NCBI GenBank assembly: GCA_028718465.1
Contig: JAQULX010000122.1
Coordinates: 1 to 7,820 of the forward strand
Origin: Dehalococcoidales bacterium
GTDB taxonomy: Bacteria > Chloroflexota > Dehalococcoidia > Dehalococcoidales > UBA3254
Reading direction: 5' to 3'
Length of the DNA: 7,820 bases
The position numbers and the translations under genes are program-made. The notes beneath the pieces were generated by a model that made no database searches, was not told the DNA's origin, and was given only the letters and a program-made list of their open reading frames with translations. Positions 1 through 5,706 of this stretch are shown in pieces (within the stretch, counting starts at the first letter, position 1; every line of letters starts with the position of its first letter).

Positions 1-681
1 AGCCCCCAGGCCGTTCTGCCTGGCCTCAAGGATGAAATTGAAAAGCCCGAAGCCGGACTGGTCGGTTTCCCCGAAGGGTACCGCCGCTCTTAGCCGGGTG
101 CATATCAGTACCGTTCCCATGCTGGCGGCGAAGGCAATCACGAAGAGAATTGGAAAACCGCCCGAGGAACTGGTATTGAACCTGTCGAGCATAAAACCCA
201 TGCCGTAAAAGAAACTGAGGTAGGTAGCGGCTGAAAGAATCGCCCGAATGCTCAGGTACCGTCCGACTTTACTGGGCGGCACCAGGTCGGATAACCATTT
301 GTCAACCAGTGGTCCGACCATTAAAGATGGGACAAGATTGATGACCCATAAAGTGATCATCAATGAGATGGGGATGTCCTTGACAATGAGGGGAACTATT
401 ACCAGTGGCAGCCACCCCAACGAACCCAGGAAACCCATAATTACTACTGCCCGCTTCAGGGAATCCCCGAATTTAACTGTCGAGGGTACTCTCATGAGAA
501 GCAGGGCAAAAAGAAGATTGGAAATAGTGCTTAATATGGCTATGTCTTTAGCCTGGGCCCCGGCTGATATCAATGACGGCGCCTGGTAAGCTATGGCCGC
601 ATTCTCTACCGATGCTGTCACGCTCTCACCATGAAGGCGTGACAAACTGCGGTCTTTATCTAGTTTGAATATATCAGACAT
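1..681 (-). CDS. MFS transporter, N-terminal part (cut by the left edge)
   Basis: This is an integral membrane protein, read by me from the reverse strand: 227 codons open with no stop to the window edge. After a charged, soluble-looking N-terminus (residues 1-27) come hydrophobic segments at about 48-68, 78-105, 110-126, 150-172 and 182-202. The loop after the fourth, with GPLVDKW at 123-129 and PPSKVGRYLSIR at 135-146, resembles the Asp/Arg-rich cytoplasmic loop between helices 2 and 3 of the major facilitator superfamily. MFS proteins usually have about 400 residues, so roughly half is missing. The ATG at 679-681 is the only possible start, because an in-frame TAA lies at 721-723 and no other start codon lies between. 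The SD is weak (CAGG, 11 bases upstream). The substrate cannot be told. It diverges from the AEC permease gene and has its own promoter at 720-748. MFS assignment is likely; subfamily unknown. Confidence 0.72.
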   Translation of the reverse strand, partial: MSDIFKLDKDRSLSRLHGESVTASVENAAIAYQAPSLISAGAQAKDIAILSTISNLLFALLLMRVPSTVKFGDSLKRAVVIMGFLGSLGWLPLVIVPLIVKDIPISLMITLWVINLVPSLMVGPLVDKWLSDLVPPSKVGRYLSIRAILSAATYLSFFYGMGFMLDRFNTSSSGGFPILFVIAFAASMGTVLICTRLRAAVPFGETDQSGFGLFNFILEARQNGLGA

Positions 682-719
682 AAGTATTGAAGCCTGAGGA
701 TAAACTCCAACAAAGCTTA

Positions 720-748
720 ATTATATTACTGGATATTGCAGAATTCAA
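720..748 (-). promoter_or_regulatory. sigma70-type promoter of the MFS gene
   Basis: On the minus strand TTGAAT (743-748) is followed after 17 bases by a perfect TATAAT (720-725). This predicts a transcript start near 713 and a leader of about 32 bases before the ATG at 681. An AATTGGCC copy (754-761) sits five bases upstream of the -35 box, where an activator or repressor could act. The call is from box match and spacing only. Confidence 0.6.
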
Positions 749-753
749 TAGGA

Positions 754-828
754 AATTGGCCTGGTGTTATGTTCTAGGATATGGTCAGTAGGATAATTTG
801 CATGGTGAGAATTGGCCGAGAATTGGCC
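754..828. repeat. Three AATTGGCC copies, two within an 11-bp tandem repeat, in the divergent promoter region
   Basis: GAGAATTGGCC occurs twice back to back (807-817 and 818-828), and the next two bases also continue the repeat. A third AATTGGCC lies at 754-761. Eleven bases is about one helical turn, so the tandem copies would face the same side of the DNA. All three lie between the two divergent promoters (720-748 on the minus strand, 877-906 on the plus strand). They may be binding sites for a regulator of both transporters, or the tandem pair may be a slippage duplication. Confidence 0.55.
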
Positions 829-876
829 GATATTTTTATCAAACAGGAAAAACGAAGGTAACATAATAAGCGAGCC

Positions 877-906
877 GTGACAGAATTAACCGGTTAGGTG
901 TAAGAT
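877..906 (+). promoter_or_regulatory. Probable promoter of the AEC permease gene, with a palindrome in its spacer
   Basis: GTGACA (877-882, five of six matches to the -35 consensus) and TAAGAT (901-906, four of six) are 18 bases apart. This predicts a start near 913 and a short leader of about 16 bases. The spacer contains the perfect 10-bp palindrome TAACCGGTTA (887-896), a position where a bound repressor would block RNA polymerase. The -10 box is mediocre, so the promoter call is tentative. Confidence 0.4.
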
Positions 907-928
907 ACATTAAAAGTGTTATTCACCT

Positions 929-1813
929 ATGTCTTATTCTGAAATATTAGATGTTACCCTGCCGACGTTTATTACTATCCTCATCGGCTATCTGATTGGG
1001 AAGCTCATCCGCATCGACATGGACGGCATCATCGATATAGTGTTCTATGTGGGACTGCCGGCCCTGGCCTTCGTCTCTATCATGAACCAGCAGATCGTTT
1101 TGCTGGATGCCGTGAAGATCTGGGCTTCAGTGCTGCTGGTCTCCCTGGGATGCGGTGTTATGGGCTGGATTTTGTTCAAGCTCTTAAAAAAGAAACATTC
1201 CGGCCTCTACCTGCCGATATCCTTGCCCAATACAGTGAACGTCCCATTTCCTATAATCAGCCTGGCCTATGGTCCGGCCGGGTTATTCGTTGCTACTCTG
1301 TATTATATCCCGAACTTGCTTCTCCTTTACTCGGCGGGGGTGTTCATAGCTATGGGAAAAGGCTGGCGGGAAAACCTGAAGGAGATGCTCAGGGTGCCGA
1401 CCATCTATTCGGCTGCCCTGGCGCTGCTTTTTAATCTGTACCATGTTAGTGTACCGTCCTTGATAATCAAGCCGCTCGAATTCATCGGCAGCATGGTGGT
1501 CCCGATAGTAGTCCTGACGCTGGGATACAGCCTTTCGACGGTGAAAATCACATCCCTCCCTATTACTTTAGGGGCTTCGCTTATTCGGTTAGGCGGTGGG
1601 CTGGGCCTCGGCTTTCTGATGGTCTATCTTTTTGATATCACCGGTCTTGCCAGGACTATTGTAATCCTGATGTCTGCTATGCCGGCAGCGGTAAATACCT
1701 ACACTATTGCCGCCAAGTATAAGAATGAGGCTGACCTGGTAGCCAGCGTAGTCATGGTGACCACTATAATCAGTCTGGCTCTCATACCCGTTTTACTGCG
1801 CGTGCTGGGCTAG
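929..1813 (+). CDS. AEC-family (auxin efflux carrier-like) permease
   Basis: A 294-residue, almost wholly hydrophobic protein with about ten predicted membrane segments, the usual size and plan of the AEC family (Mem_trans, Pfam PF03547). Family features visible are the first helix starting almost at the N-terminus (LPTFITILIGYLIG, 11-24), the NTVNVPFPI stretch at 101-109 in the first half, matching the family's Asn/Pro-containing crossover helix, a charged central loop at 143-157, and MPAAVNTYTIAAKY at 251-264, equivalent to the second crossover. Bacterial members export or import small carboxylates such as malate, but the substrate cannot be read from sequence. The ATG at 929 is the first possible start after an in-frame TAA at 911-913; there is no clear SD, and the leader may be very short. 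It stands alone, divergent from the MFS gene. Confidence 0.9.
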   Translation: MSYSEILDVTLPTFITILIGYLIGKLIRIDMDGIIDIVFYVGLPALAFVSIMNQQIVLLDAVKIWASVLLVSLGCGVMGWILFKLLKKKHSGLYLPISLPNTVNVPFPIISLAYGPAGLFVATLYYIPNLLLLYSAGVFIAMGKGWRENLKEMLRVPTIYSAALALLFNLYHVSVPSLIIKPLEFIGSMVVPIVVLTLGYSLSTVKITSLPITLGASLIRLGGGLGLGFLMVYLFDITGLARTIVILMSAMPAAVNTYTIAAKYKNEADLVASVVMVTTIISLALIPVLLRVLG

Positions 1814-1845
1814 CGGTTTGTAGATTACCCTGTAATATTTACCGA

Positions 1846-1873
1846 TTGACAATTATTCGCTAATGGCTATAAT
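1846..1873 (+). promoter_or_regulatory. Full-consensus sigma70 promoter upstream of the DUF2934 gene
   Basis: TTGACA (1846-1851) and TATAAT (1868-1873) both match consensus at every base and are 16 bases apart. The start would be near 1880, leaving a leader of about 124 bases before the ATG at 2004. This is the best promoter in the window, in front of a 69-residue protein. No known riboswitch or clear strong hairpin was found in the leader, though it could encode or contain a small RNA. Confidence 0.75.
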
Positions 1874-2003
1874 TAAACTACCAGCCCATAGATACCTCAT
1901 CCAACAGTGTGTTCTTTTGGTTTATTGAAAACAACAGCCTGATAAATACCGGATACGTTAGTCCATAACCGATATATTTAGATGAGTTTGCCGGAGGTAC
2001 GGT

Positions 2004-2213
2004 ATGGTTAGCGAGGAAAAGATCAGGAAATTAGCTCACTCCATCTGGGAGGCAGAAGGCCGTCCCGAGGGCCAGCATCTGGACCATTACTTTCGCGCTA
2101 AACGCATGCTGGAGGAACAGGAAGCAATCCAATCCTATATAAATAAAATGCGCATTCATCCCGCCAGCCGGCTGGTTGGTGAAAATGCTGCCCGTAAAGA
2201 GAGGTACTTTTAA
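2004..2213 (+). CDS. DUF2934 domain protein, small
   Basis: A 69-residue soluble, charged protein. Residues 5-37, with IRKLAHSIWEAEGRPEG at 7-23 and then LDHYFRAKRMLEE, fit the short DUF2934 family (Pfam PF11154), whose hallmark is a Leu-Trp/Ile-Trp helix, a Glu-Gly-Arg-Pro-x-Gly turn and a second helix with Trp/Tyr and Ala. Its function is unknown. The C-terminal tail (40-69) is polar and basic with no recognised domain. A strong SD (GGAGG, 1993-1997) lies six bases before the ATG, supporting both the gene and the start. It is monocistronic: consensus promoter upstream at 1846-1873 and an intrinsic terminator ten bases after the stop. The opposite-strand ORF here is its shadow. Confidence 0.85.
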   Translation: MVSEEKIRKLAHSIWEAEGRPEGQHLDHYFRAKRMLEEQEAIQSYINKMRIHPASRLVGENAARKERYF

Positions 2214-2222
2214 CAATGGCGG

Positions 2223-2244
2223 CCGGTCTACAGGCCGGATTTTT
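2223..2244 (+). terminator. Rho-independent terminator after the DUF2934 gene
   Basis: CCGGTC (2223-2228), a TACA loop and GGCCGG (2233-2238) form a six-pair GC-rich stem with one G-U pair. ATTTTT (2239-2244) follows directly. It starts ten bases after the stop codon, as expected for a terminator of a one-gene transcript. The U-tract is short (five). Confidence 0.6.
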
Positions 2245-2397
2245 GAAGGTACAGTGAATTTTACCTTGTTTTATTTAATTCTGTTTCTTCTCACCTGCCG
2301 GCTACTCTTCGATAGTAAAAGGTTTTGAAACGGGACGCTTTCACATGGTTGTCCGGTACGCGTTCTACAGGGCCTATCCGGGAAACCATGGTTGCCT

Positions 2398-2453
2398 TAC
2401 TTCAGAATAGCATCGATTCAGAATCTTTCCCCGGAATGAAACGGTCTGAAGTA
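2398..2453. promoter_or_regulatory. TTCAGA repeat cluster and inverted repeat upstream of the PspC gene
   Basis: TACTTCAGA (2398-2406) and TCTGAAGTA (2445-2453) are perfect 9-bp inverted arms. A further TTCAGAAT (2417-2424) is a direct repeat of 2401-2408, 16 bases on, and it sits in the small palindrome GATTC-A-GAATC (2415-2425). The right arm ends just before a -10-like TACAAT (2457-2462), though no good -35 box is visible. The arrangement suits a regulator binding several half-sites or a folded leader RNA. A separate 10-bp palindrome, AACCATGGTT, is at 2384-2393. The rest of the 268-base gap (2214-2481) holds the terminator and nothing else I recognise. Confidence 0.45.
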
Positions 2454-2481
2454 GTGTACAATATCATTTAGGAGACCGGCA

Positions 2482-2673
2482 ATGACCAAAAGATTTTATC
2501 GCAGCCGCACCGACCGCATGATCTGGGGAGTCTGCGGAGGACTGGCAAAATATTTTAATATCGATACCACCATCGTAAGGGTCGCGTTTGTAGTATCTCT
2601 GTTTTTCGGCACGCTGGGTTTCTGGATTTATATCATCATGGCTATTATTGTCCCAGTGGAGCCGACTTTGTAA
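2482..2673 (+). CDS. PspC-domain small membrane protein
   Basis: A 63-residue protein made up of one PspC domain (Pfam PF04024). The basic N-terminus leads into WGVCGGLAKYFNID (15-28), the signature of the family, then TTIVRVAFVVSL and a hydrophobic segment at about 33-58 that should span the membrane, ending in IVPVEP. Full-length PspC of the phage-shock system is about 110-150 residues with a coiled coil. This short form without it is common in Gram-positive bacteria and Chloroflexota, where the partner PspA/PspB is often absent; none is seen here. Its role is probably in envelope stress or membrane organisation, inferred from the family. The SD AGGAG (2470-2474) lies seven bases before the ATG, fixing the start. 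A TTCAGA repeat cluster lies just upstream. Confidence 0.88.
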   Translation: MTKRFYRSRTDRMIWGVCGGLAKYFNIDTTIVRVAFVVSLFFGTLGFWIYIIMAIIVPVEPTL

Positions 2674-2742
2674 AGACCCTTATCCCATAATTCCTGGGTG
2701 GCATACAAATATATTGCTCTTCTGAGTCGATCTGGTAGAGAG

Positions 2743-2756
2743 CCACGGCCGCGTGG
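2743..2756 (+). other. GC hairpin in the gap after the PspC gene (possible terminator)
   Basis: CCACG (2743-2747), loop GCCG and CGTGG (2752-2756) form a perfect five-pair stem, followed by TGTTTGC, which is a poor U-tract. It lies 70 bases past the PspC stop. The same 227-base gap (2674-2900) has a second perfect short inverted repeat, ATGCTT-CTC-AAGCAT (2780-2794), and the extended -10 box of the next gene. I see no coding sequence in the gap. Confidence 0.3.
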
Positions 2757-2887
2757 TGTTTGCATCGATAAAATTACGAATGCTTCTCAAGCATAATAAC
2801 CCCTCCACCTGCCGGTTTATTCACCGTCCACGAAATAAGCGGGACTTCCTCAGGATGACACGAAAACAAGCGCCGGTTTCAGTCCGC

Positions 2888-2896
2888 TGGTATAAT
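2888..2896 (+). promoter_or_regulatory. Extended -10 promoter element before the radical-SAM gene
   Basis: TGGTATAAT (2888-2896) is a perfect extended -10 element (TGn plus TATAAT). There is no convincing -35 box, which extended -10 promoters can do without. Transcription would begin near 2903, inside the longer GTG-started reading frame, so it favours the ATG at 2913 as the start. Confidence 0.5.
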
Positions 2897-2912
2897 AGTT
2901 GTGAGCAAGATC

Positions 2913-3656
2913 ATGTTAATAAGAGAAGTCCAGGCTAAAAGCATCCATTGCAGGTCCAGAGTCTATGATTACGTAGTTAACCCTTACACCGGGTGTCAGC
3001 ATGCCTGCAGCTATTGTTATGCCCGATTCATGAAACGATTCAGCGGTCATGAAGAAGCCTGGGGCGATTTCGTGGATGTCAAGATAAACGCCCCTGACCT
3101 GCTCCGGAGAGAGATCGCGCGCAAAAAGATGGGCAATGTCTGGATAAGCGGGGTATGCGATCCCTACCAGCCGCTGGAAGCAAGGTACCGTCTGACGCGG
3201 GAATGCCTCCGGATTATCATTGAACACCACTGGCCTTTTGTCATCCAGACCCGGTCGCCCCTGGTGCTGCGGGACATAGACCTGATTCAAACATCTGTTA
3301 ACGGAGAGGTCGGCCTTACAGTGACAACATCCGATGATGATATTCGCAGACTGTTTGAACCTCACGCGCCGCCTGTAAAAGATAGAATCCGGGCCTTGGA
3401 AGAACTGCACCGTTCAGGTATTAGAACATTTGCCATGATAGCGCCTTTACTGCCCGGAGCGGAAAAACTTCCGGAGATGCTTAAAGACAGAGTAGACTAC
3501 ATAATAGTGGACCGGATGAACTACCATTATGGCAATTGGGTTTACCGAAAACACGGTCTCCTGAACAGTCTCAGCGATGATTTTTTCAATAAGGCAGGAG
3601 AAGAGATTCTTTCGAAATGCACCAGGGAAGCTCTCGACTGCCGCTTGCTGTACTGA
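2913..3656 (+). CDS. SPL-family radical SAM protein (COG1533/Rv2578c type)
   Basis: A 247-residue radical S-adenosylmethionine enzyme. Near the N-terminus, YTGCQHACSYCYARF places the 4Fe-4S-binding cysteines at 28, 32 and 35 in the CxxxCxxC pattern. GVCDPYQPLE (80-89) is the hallmark of the COG1533 group related to spore photoproduct lyase. QTRSPLVLRDIDLI (112-125) and the beta-strand series after it (VGLTV, FAMIAPLLPG, YIIVDRMN) complete a partial TIM barrel. Length is near that of the group. Its reaction is unknown; most members are not lyases for DNA photoproducts, and nothing here implies sporulation. The start is uncertain: an in-frame GTG at 2901 adds four residues, but family alignment and the extended -10 element at 2888-2896 favour the ATG. 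Neither has a good SD. It is monocistronic and converges with the xanthine-dehydrogenase remnant. Confidence 0.85.
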   Translation: MLIREVQAKSIHCRSRVYDYVVNPYTGCQHACSYCYARFMKRFSGHEEAWGDFVDVKINAPDLLRREIARKKMGNVWISGVCDPYQPLEARYRLTRECLRIIIEHHWPFVIQTRSPLVLRDIDLIQTSVNGEVGLTVTTSDDDIRRLFEPHAPPVKDRIRALEELHRSGIRTFAMIAPLLPGAEKLPEMLKDRVDYIIVDRMNYHYGNWVYRKHGLLNSLSDDFFNKAGEEILSKCTREALDCRLLY

Positions 3657-3674
3657 GTCCTGTAACTTCAGGAC
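3657..3674. other. Perfect hairpin at a convergent gene junction
   Basis: GTCCTG (3657-3662), loop TAACTT and CAGGAC (3669-3674) form a six-pair stem beginning on the base after the radical-SAM stop codon. There is no T-run on either strand next to it, so it is not a classical intrinsic terminator. It may protect the 3' end of the transcript or act as a weak two-way terminator for the two facing genes. Confidence 0.4.
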
Positions 3675-3701
3675 GGGAGAGGGGTGGAGGCTTAATTCTT
3701 T

Positions 3702-4106
3702 TCACAAAACCCCCATTACTTCCCTTAGCGCCTTCTTAACCATTTCCCGGGTTAGCGGCACTTTGTATTTATTTCGCTGCAAAGGGCGGGCTCCGGCAAC
3801 TGCCAGATCAACTGTTTCGTTGATCAGTCCCTCGTCAATCCGCTTTCCCCTGAGGGCTGCTGCCGCTTGCGGAACAGGATAAGGCCGGGGAGCTACGCCG
3901 CCAAGCACTATCCGGGCATCTTTTACCAGGTCTCCTTCCAGGGATATCTGGAGGGCTACGCTTACCAGGGCAAAAGCCCAGGCCTGCCTGTCCATCGATT
4001 TTAAATATATTCCCCGGGTATTAGATGCGGTCGCCGGGACGGCGCAGGTTTTTTCATGCGGTCGGCGCGTTTTCCTGTGCTGGCTGCCATTACCCTTCTC
4101 CGACAC
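3702..4106 (-). pseudogene. Remnant of a xanthine dehydrogenase-family FAD subunit (C-terminal domain only)
   Basis: An open frame of 134 residues, of which about 30-131 match the C-terminal domain of the FAD subunit of molybdenum hydroxylases (CO_deh_flav_C, PF03450). Visible hallmarks are NTRGIYLKSMDRQAWAFAL (29-47), ARIVLGGVAPRPY (64-76), a middle helix with AAAALRGK, and the closing RNKYKVPLTREMVKKAL. Intact subunits have about 280-300 residues; the N-terminal FAD-binding domain (about 170 residues, with the pyrophosphate-binding motifs) is missing. The frame opens with GTG at 4106 next to an in-frame TAG (4110-4112). I found no continuation in any frame of the 137 bases before the next gene, and there is no SD. 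No molybdopterin or iron-sulfur subunit is nearby. It cannot bind FAD and is best read as a decayed fragment, though a short expressed domain cannot be excluded. The first about 20 residues match nothing I know. Confidence 0.75.
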
Positions 4107-4243
4107 CCTCTAAATCAATATCCCTGTATTTACCGATTTACCACTGATTATTACAAAATATTATCCCTAATATCATGTAATCGGAATGGTGTTCGGCAAC
4201 AGGCTGGCAGATATCGACCGGAAACAGCAAATCGAGAGGAATA
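4107..4243. other. AT-rich intergenic stretch between the enzyme remnant and the dehydrogenase gene
   Basis: No gene is seen here. TATTTACCGATT at 4127-4138 repeats exactly a 12-mer at 1836-1847, next to the consensus promoter upstream of the DUF2934 gene, and both copies are preceded by CCCTGTA (sharing the last TA at 4127). On the plus strand TTTACC (4137-4142), 16 bases and TATTAT (4159-4164) have the same geometry as that promoter, but the boxes are degraded. No downstream plus-strand gene would use it. Confidence 0.35.
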
Positions 4244-5224
4244 CTAAGTCCGGTATATTTCCGGGTTTACGCAGTGAGGCAGTCTTTCACCTTTTATTCC
4301 GGCGATCAGGTTTTCCGCTGCCATTACAGCCATTTTGGAGCGGGTAGCCACGGTAGCGCTGCCGGTATGAGGTGTGAATACCACGTTGTCCAGCGTCAAC
4401 AGCGGGTCATCCGGAGACAGGGGTTCCTTTTTAAATACGTCCAACCCGGCCCCGGCTATTTTTCCGGCTGCCAGAGCCTCATAAAGCGCTGTCTGATCGA
4501 CTACCGCTCCACGGGCGGTATTGATCAGAATGGAAGTGGTTTTCATTAAGGCCAGTTCGGCCGGACCGATCAACCGGCGGGTCCCTTCGTTTAAAGGCAT
4601 ATGGAGACTCACGAAATCGGATTCCTTCAGCAACTGAGGCAAAGAGGTGTATTCGGCCCCAAGCTCTTTTTCGATATCTTCCTGTCGGCTCCGGTTGAAA
4701 TACAGAATGCGCATATGGAAACCTCCGGCGCGTCTGGCCATTTCCTTCCCGATTCTGCCCATGCCGATGATCCCCAGGGTGCTGTGATGTATATCCTGTC
4801 CAAGCATCATCATAGGTTTCAGAGAGGCATTCCACCGTCCGCTCCGCACCATTCTGTCGGAACAGGCTATTTGGCGGGCGGCGGCCATCAGCAGGGCGAA
4901 AGCCAGGTCGGCGGTTGTCTCCGACAGCACCCCGGGAGTATTGCCGACCGGAATGCCTTTTTGCGTGGCCGCGGAGATGTCGATATTGTCGAAACCGACG
5001 CCGTAGTTGCTGATCACCTTGAGATTCGGGGCGGACTCTATTATCCCGGAGTCGATCTTGTCCGTCAGCAGACATAACAGCCCGTGAGCATCCTTCACTT
5101 TTTTCTTTATAGCCTGGTGAGTCAAATAACCGTCTCCGGTCCATTGCTCGACCCTGGCGGTCCGGCTTATCATCTCAATCGCTATTGAGGGTATACTATT
5201 AGTGATAAATACTTTGTACTGCAT
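4244..5224 (-). CDS. D-2-hydroxyacid dehydrogenase, glyoxylate/hydroxypyruvate reductase-like
   Basis: A 326-residue cytosolic NAD(P)-dependent enzyme that should reduce 2-oxoacids such as glyoxylate or hydroxypyruvate to 2-hydroxyacids. The split substrate domain (1-100 and about 290-326) surrounds a Rossmann domain with GMGRIG at 154-159. The catalytic set is complete: Arg238 in INTARGAVVD, Glu267 in DVFKKEP and His286 in TPHTGSAT. NTPGVLSETTADLAFAL (95-111) and NRSR at 177-180, after the second Rossmann strand, fit the GyaR/GRHPR branch; the arginines there suggest that NADPH may be accepted. Length is normal. The SD AGGA is six bases before the ATG. It is the last gene of the minus-strand cluster, 39 bases after the DUF1893 gene, with a small hairpin between. 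The exact substrate is not determined, since the superfamily is broad. Confidence 0.9.
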   Translation of the reverse strand: MQYKVFITNSIPSIAIEMISRTARVEQWTGDGYLTHQAIKKKVKDAHGLLCLLTDKIDSGIIESAPNLKVISNYGVGFDNIDISAATQKGIPVGNTPGVLSETTADLAFALLMAAARQIACSDRMVRSGRWNASLKPMMMLGQDIHHSTLGIIGMGRIGKEMARRAGGFHMRILYFNRSRQEDIEKELGAEYTSLPQLLKESDFVSLHMPLNEGTRRLIGPAELALMKTTSILINTARGAVVDQTALYEALAAGKIAGAGLDVFKKEPLSPDDPLLTLDNVVFTPHTGSATVATRSKMAVMAAENLIAGIKGERLPHCVNPEIYRT

Positions 5225-5236
5225 TGATTGTCCTGT

Positions 5237-5260
5237 AAATTAAAATCGTCTGAAAAGACG
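5237..5260 (-). terminator. Intercistronic hairpin, possible weak terminator or processing site
   Basis: On the minus strand CGTCT, loop TTTC and AGACG (5247-5260) are followed by ATTTTAATTT (5237-5246). The stem has only five pairs. It begins three bases beyond the DUF1893 stop codon and ends before the SD of the dehydrogenase gene. It could end part of the transcripts, so that the last gene is made in smaller amounts, or mark an RNA cleavage site. Confidence 0.4.
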
Positions 5261-5263
5261 CTG

Positions 5264-5677
5264 CTAGTCTTGCTTTATTTTAAGGATTGCCAGAAAACCG
5301 GCCGGGCTTTGATTTAAAGACAGCTTCTCCATTGGGCACATATCTTTCCCGTTGCGGGCGAGAATGAAGGGTACGGTCCGTTCCAGATGGTACTCAACAC
5401 TGTATTTTTTTAATGTCGCGGAGGCCAGTTCACTGCCGAGAGGTGAATAGACCTGCCCCGCGCCGGCGCTGATGGATAAAAGAGCGGCGGCGTTTCCCAT
5501 AACCTTGTCCATCAGGGTGGTCCGATCGCTGGCATTTTTGTATTTCAGGATATACTCCAGGAGAGGGGCCAGGACGTTCTTGTCGGATTTGAAAATACAT
5601 TCATCACCCCGGTATATCCGCAGGGTGTCGCTGCTGCATTTAAATTCCGCGAACAGTGCTCTCATTAGATCTGTCAT
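5264..5677 (-). CDS. DUF1893 domain protein (TM1506-like, cytidine-deaminase fold)
   Basis: A 137-residue soluble protein matching DUF1893 (Pfam PF08973). Markers are a first hairpin with LRIYRGDECIFKSDKN (19-34), the helix motif MDKVMGNAAALL (56-67), the central GAGQVYSPLGSELASATLKKY (72-92), and the end motif CPMEK (114-118). The structure known for the family, from Thermotoga TM1506, has a cytidine-deaminase-like fold, but members lack the usual zinc-deaminase HxE...PCxxC set and no activity is established. The CPMEK cysteine is the most likely functional residue. The stop is 39 bases before the dehydrogenase gene, and the sirtuin stop is 29 bases upstream, so it is part of the cluster. 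The SD AGGAGGGG is strong but sits 12 bases from the ATG at 5677, longer than usual; a CTG one codon earlier is the only closer in-frame alternative. Confidence 0.82.
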   Translation of the reverse strand: MTDLMRALFAEFKCSSDTLRIYRGDECIFKSDKNVLAPLLEYILKYKNASDRTTLMDKVMGNAAALLSISAGAGQVYSPLGSELASATLKKYSVEYHLERTVPFILARNGKDMCPMEKLSLNQSPAGFLAILKIKQD

Positions 5678-5706
5678 CAGATTAACAGTCCCCTCCTATA
5701 GCACGA

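Noticed and set aside
248..589. 113-residue plus-strand open frame
   Set aside because: It is the shadow of the MFS gene on the minus strand, which has a promoter and continuous hydrophobic segments.
2292..2815. Repeated 10-mer CACCTGCCGG at 2292-2301 and 2806-2815
   Set aside because: Many 10-mer pairs are expected by chance in a window this long, and the flanks are only loosely similar.
2753..2938. 61-residue plus-strand open frame overlapping the radical-SAM start
   Set aside because: There is no SD, it starts inside a hairpin, and its composition is not protein-like. The region is better read as intergenic.
2916..3410. 164-residue minus-strand open frame
   Set aside because: It is antisense to the radical-SAM gene, whose CxxxCxxC and GVCDPYQPLE motifs are clear; no SD or family signature is seen for the antisense frame.
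2913..3656. Reading the SPL-family protein as a true spore photoproduct lyase and the host as a spore former
   Set aside because: The group is broad and mostly not lyases; no sporulation gene is in the window.
4479..5144. 221-residue open frame on the minus strand
   Set aside because: It lies wholly inside the D-2-hydroxyacid dehydrogenase gene in another frame. Its Arg/Gly/Asp-rich translation matches no family, while the dehydrogenase has all catalytic residues.
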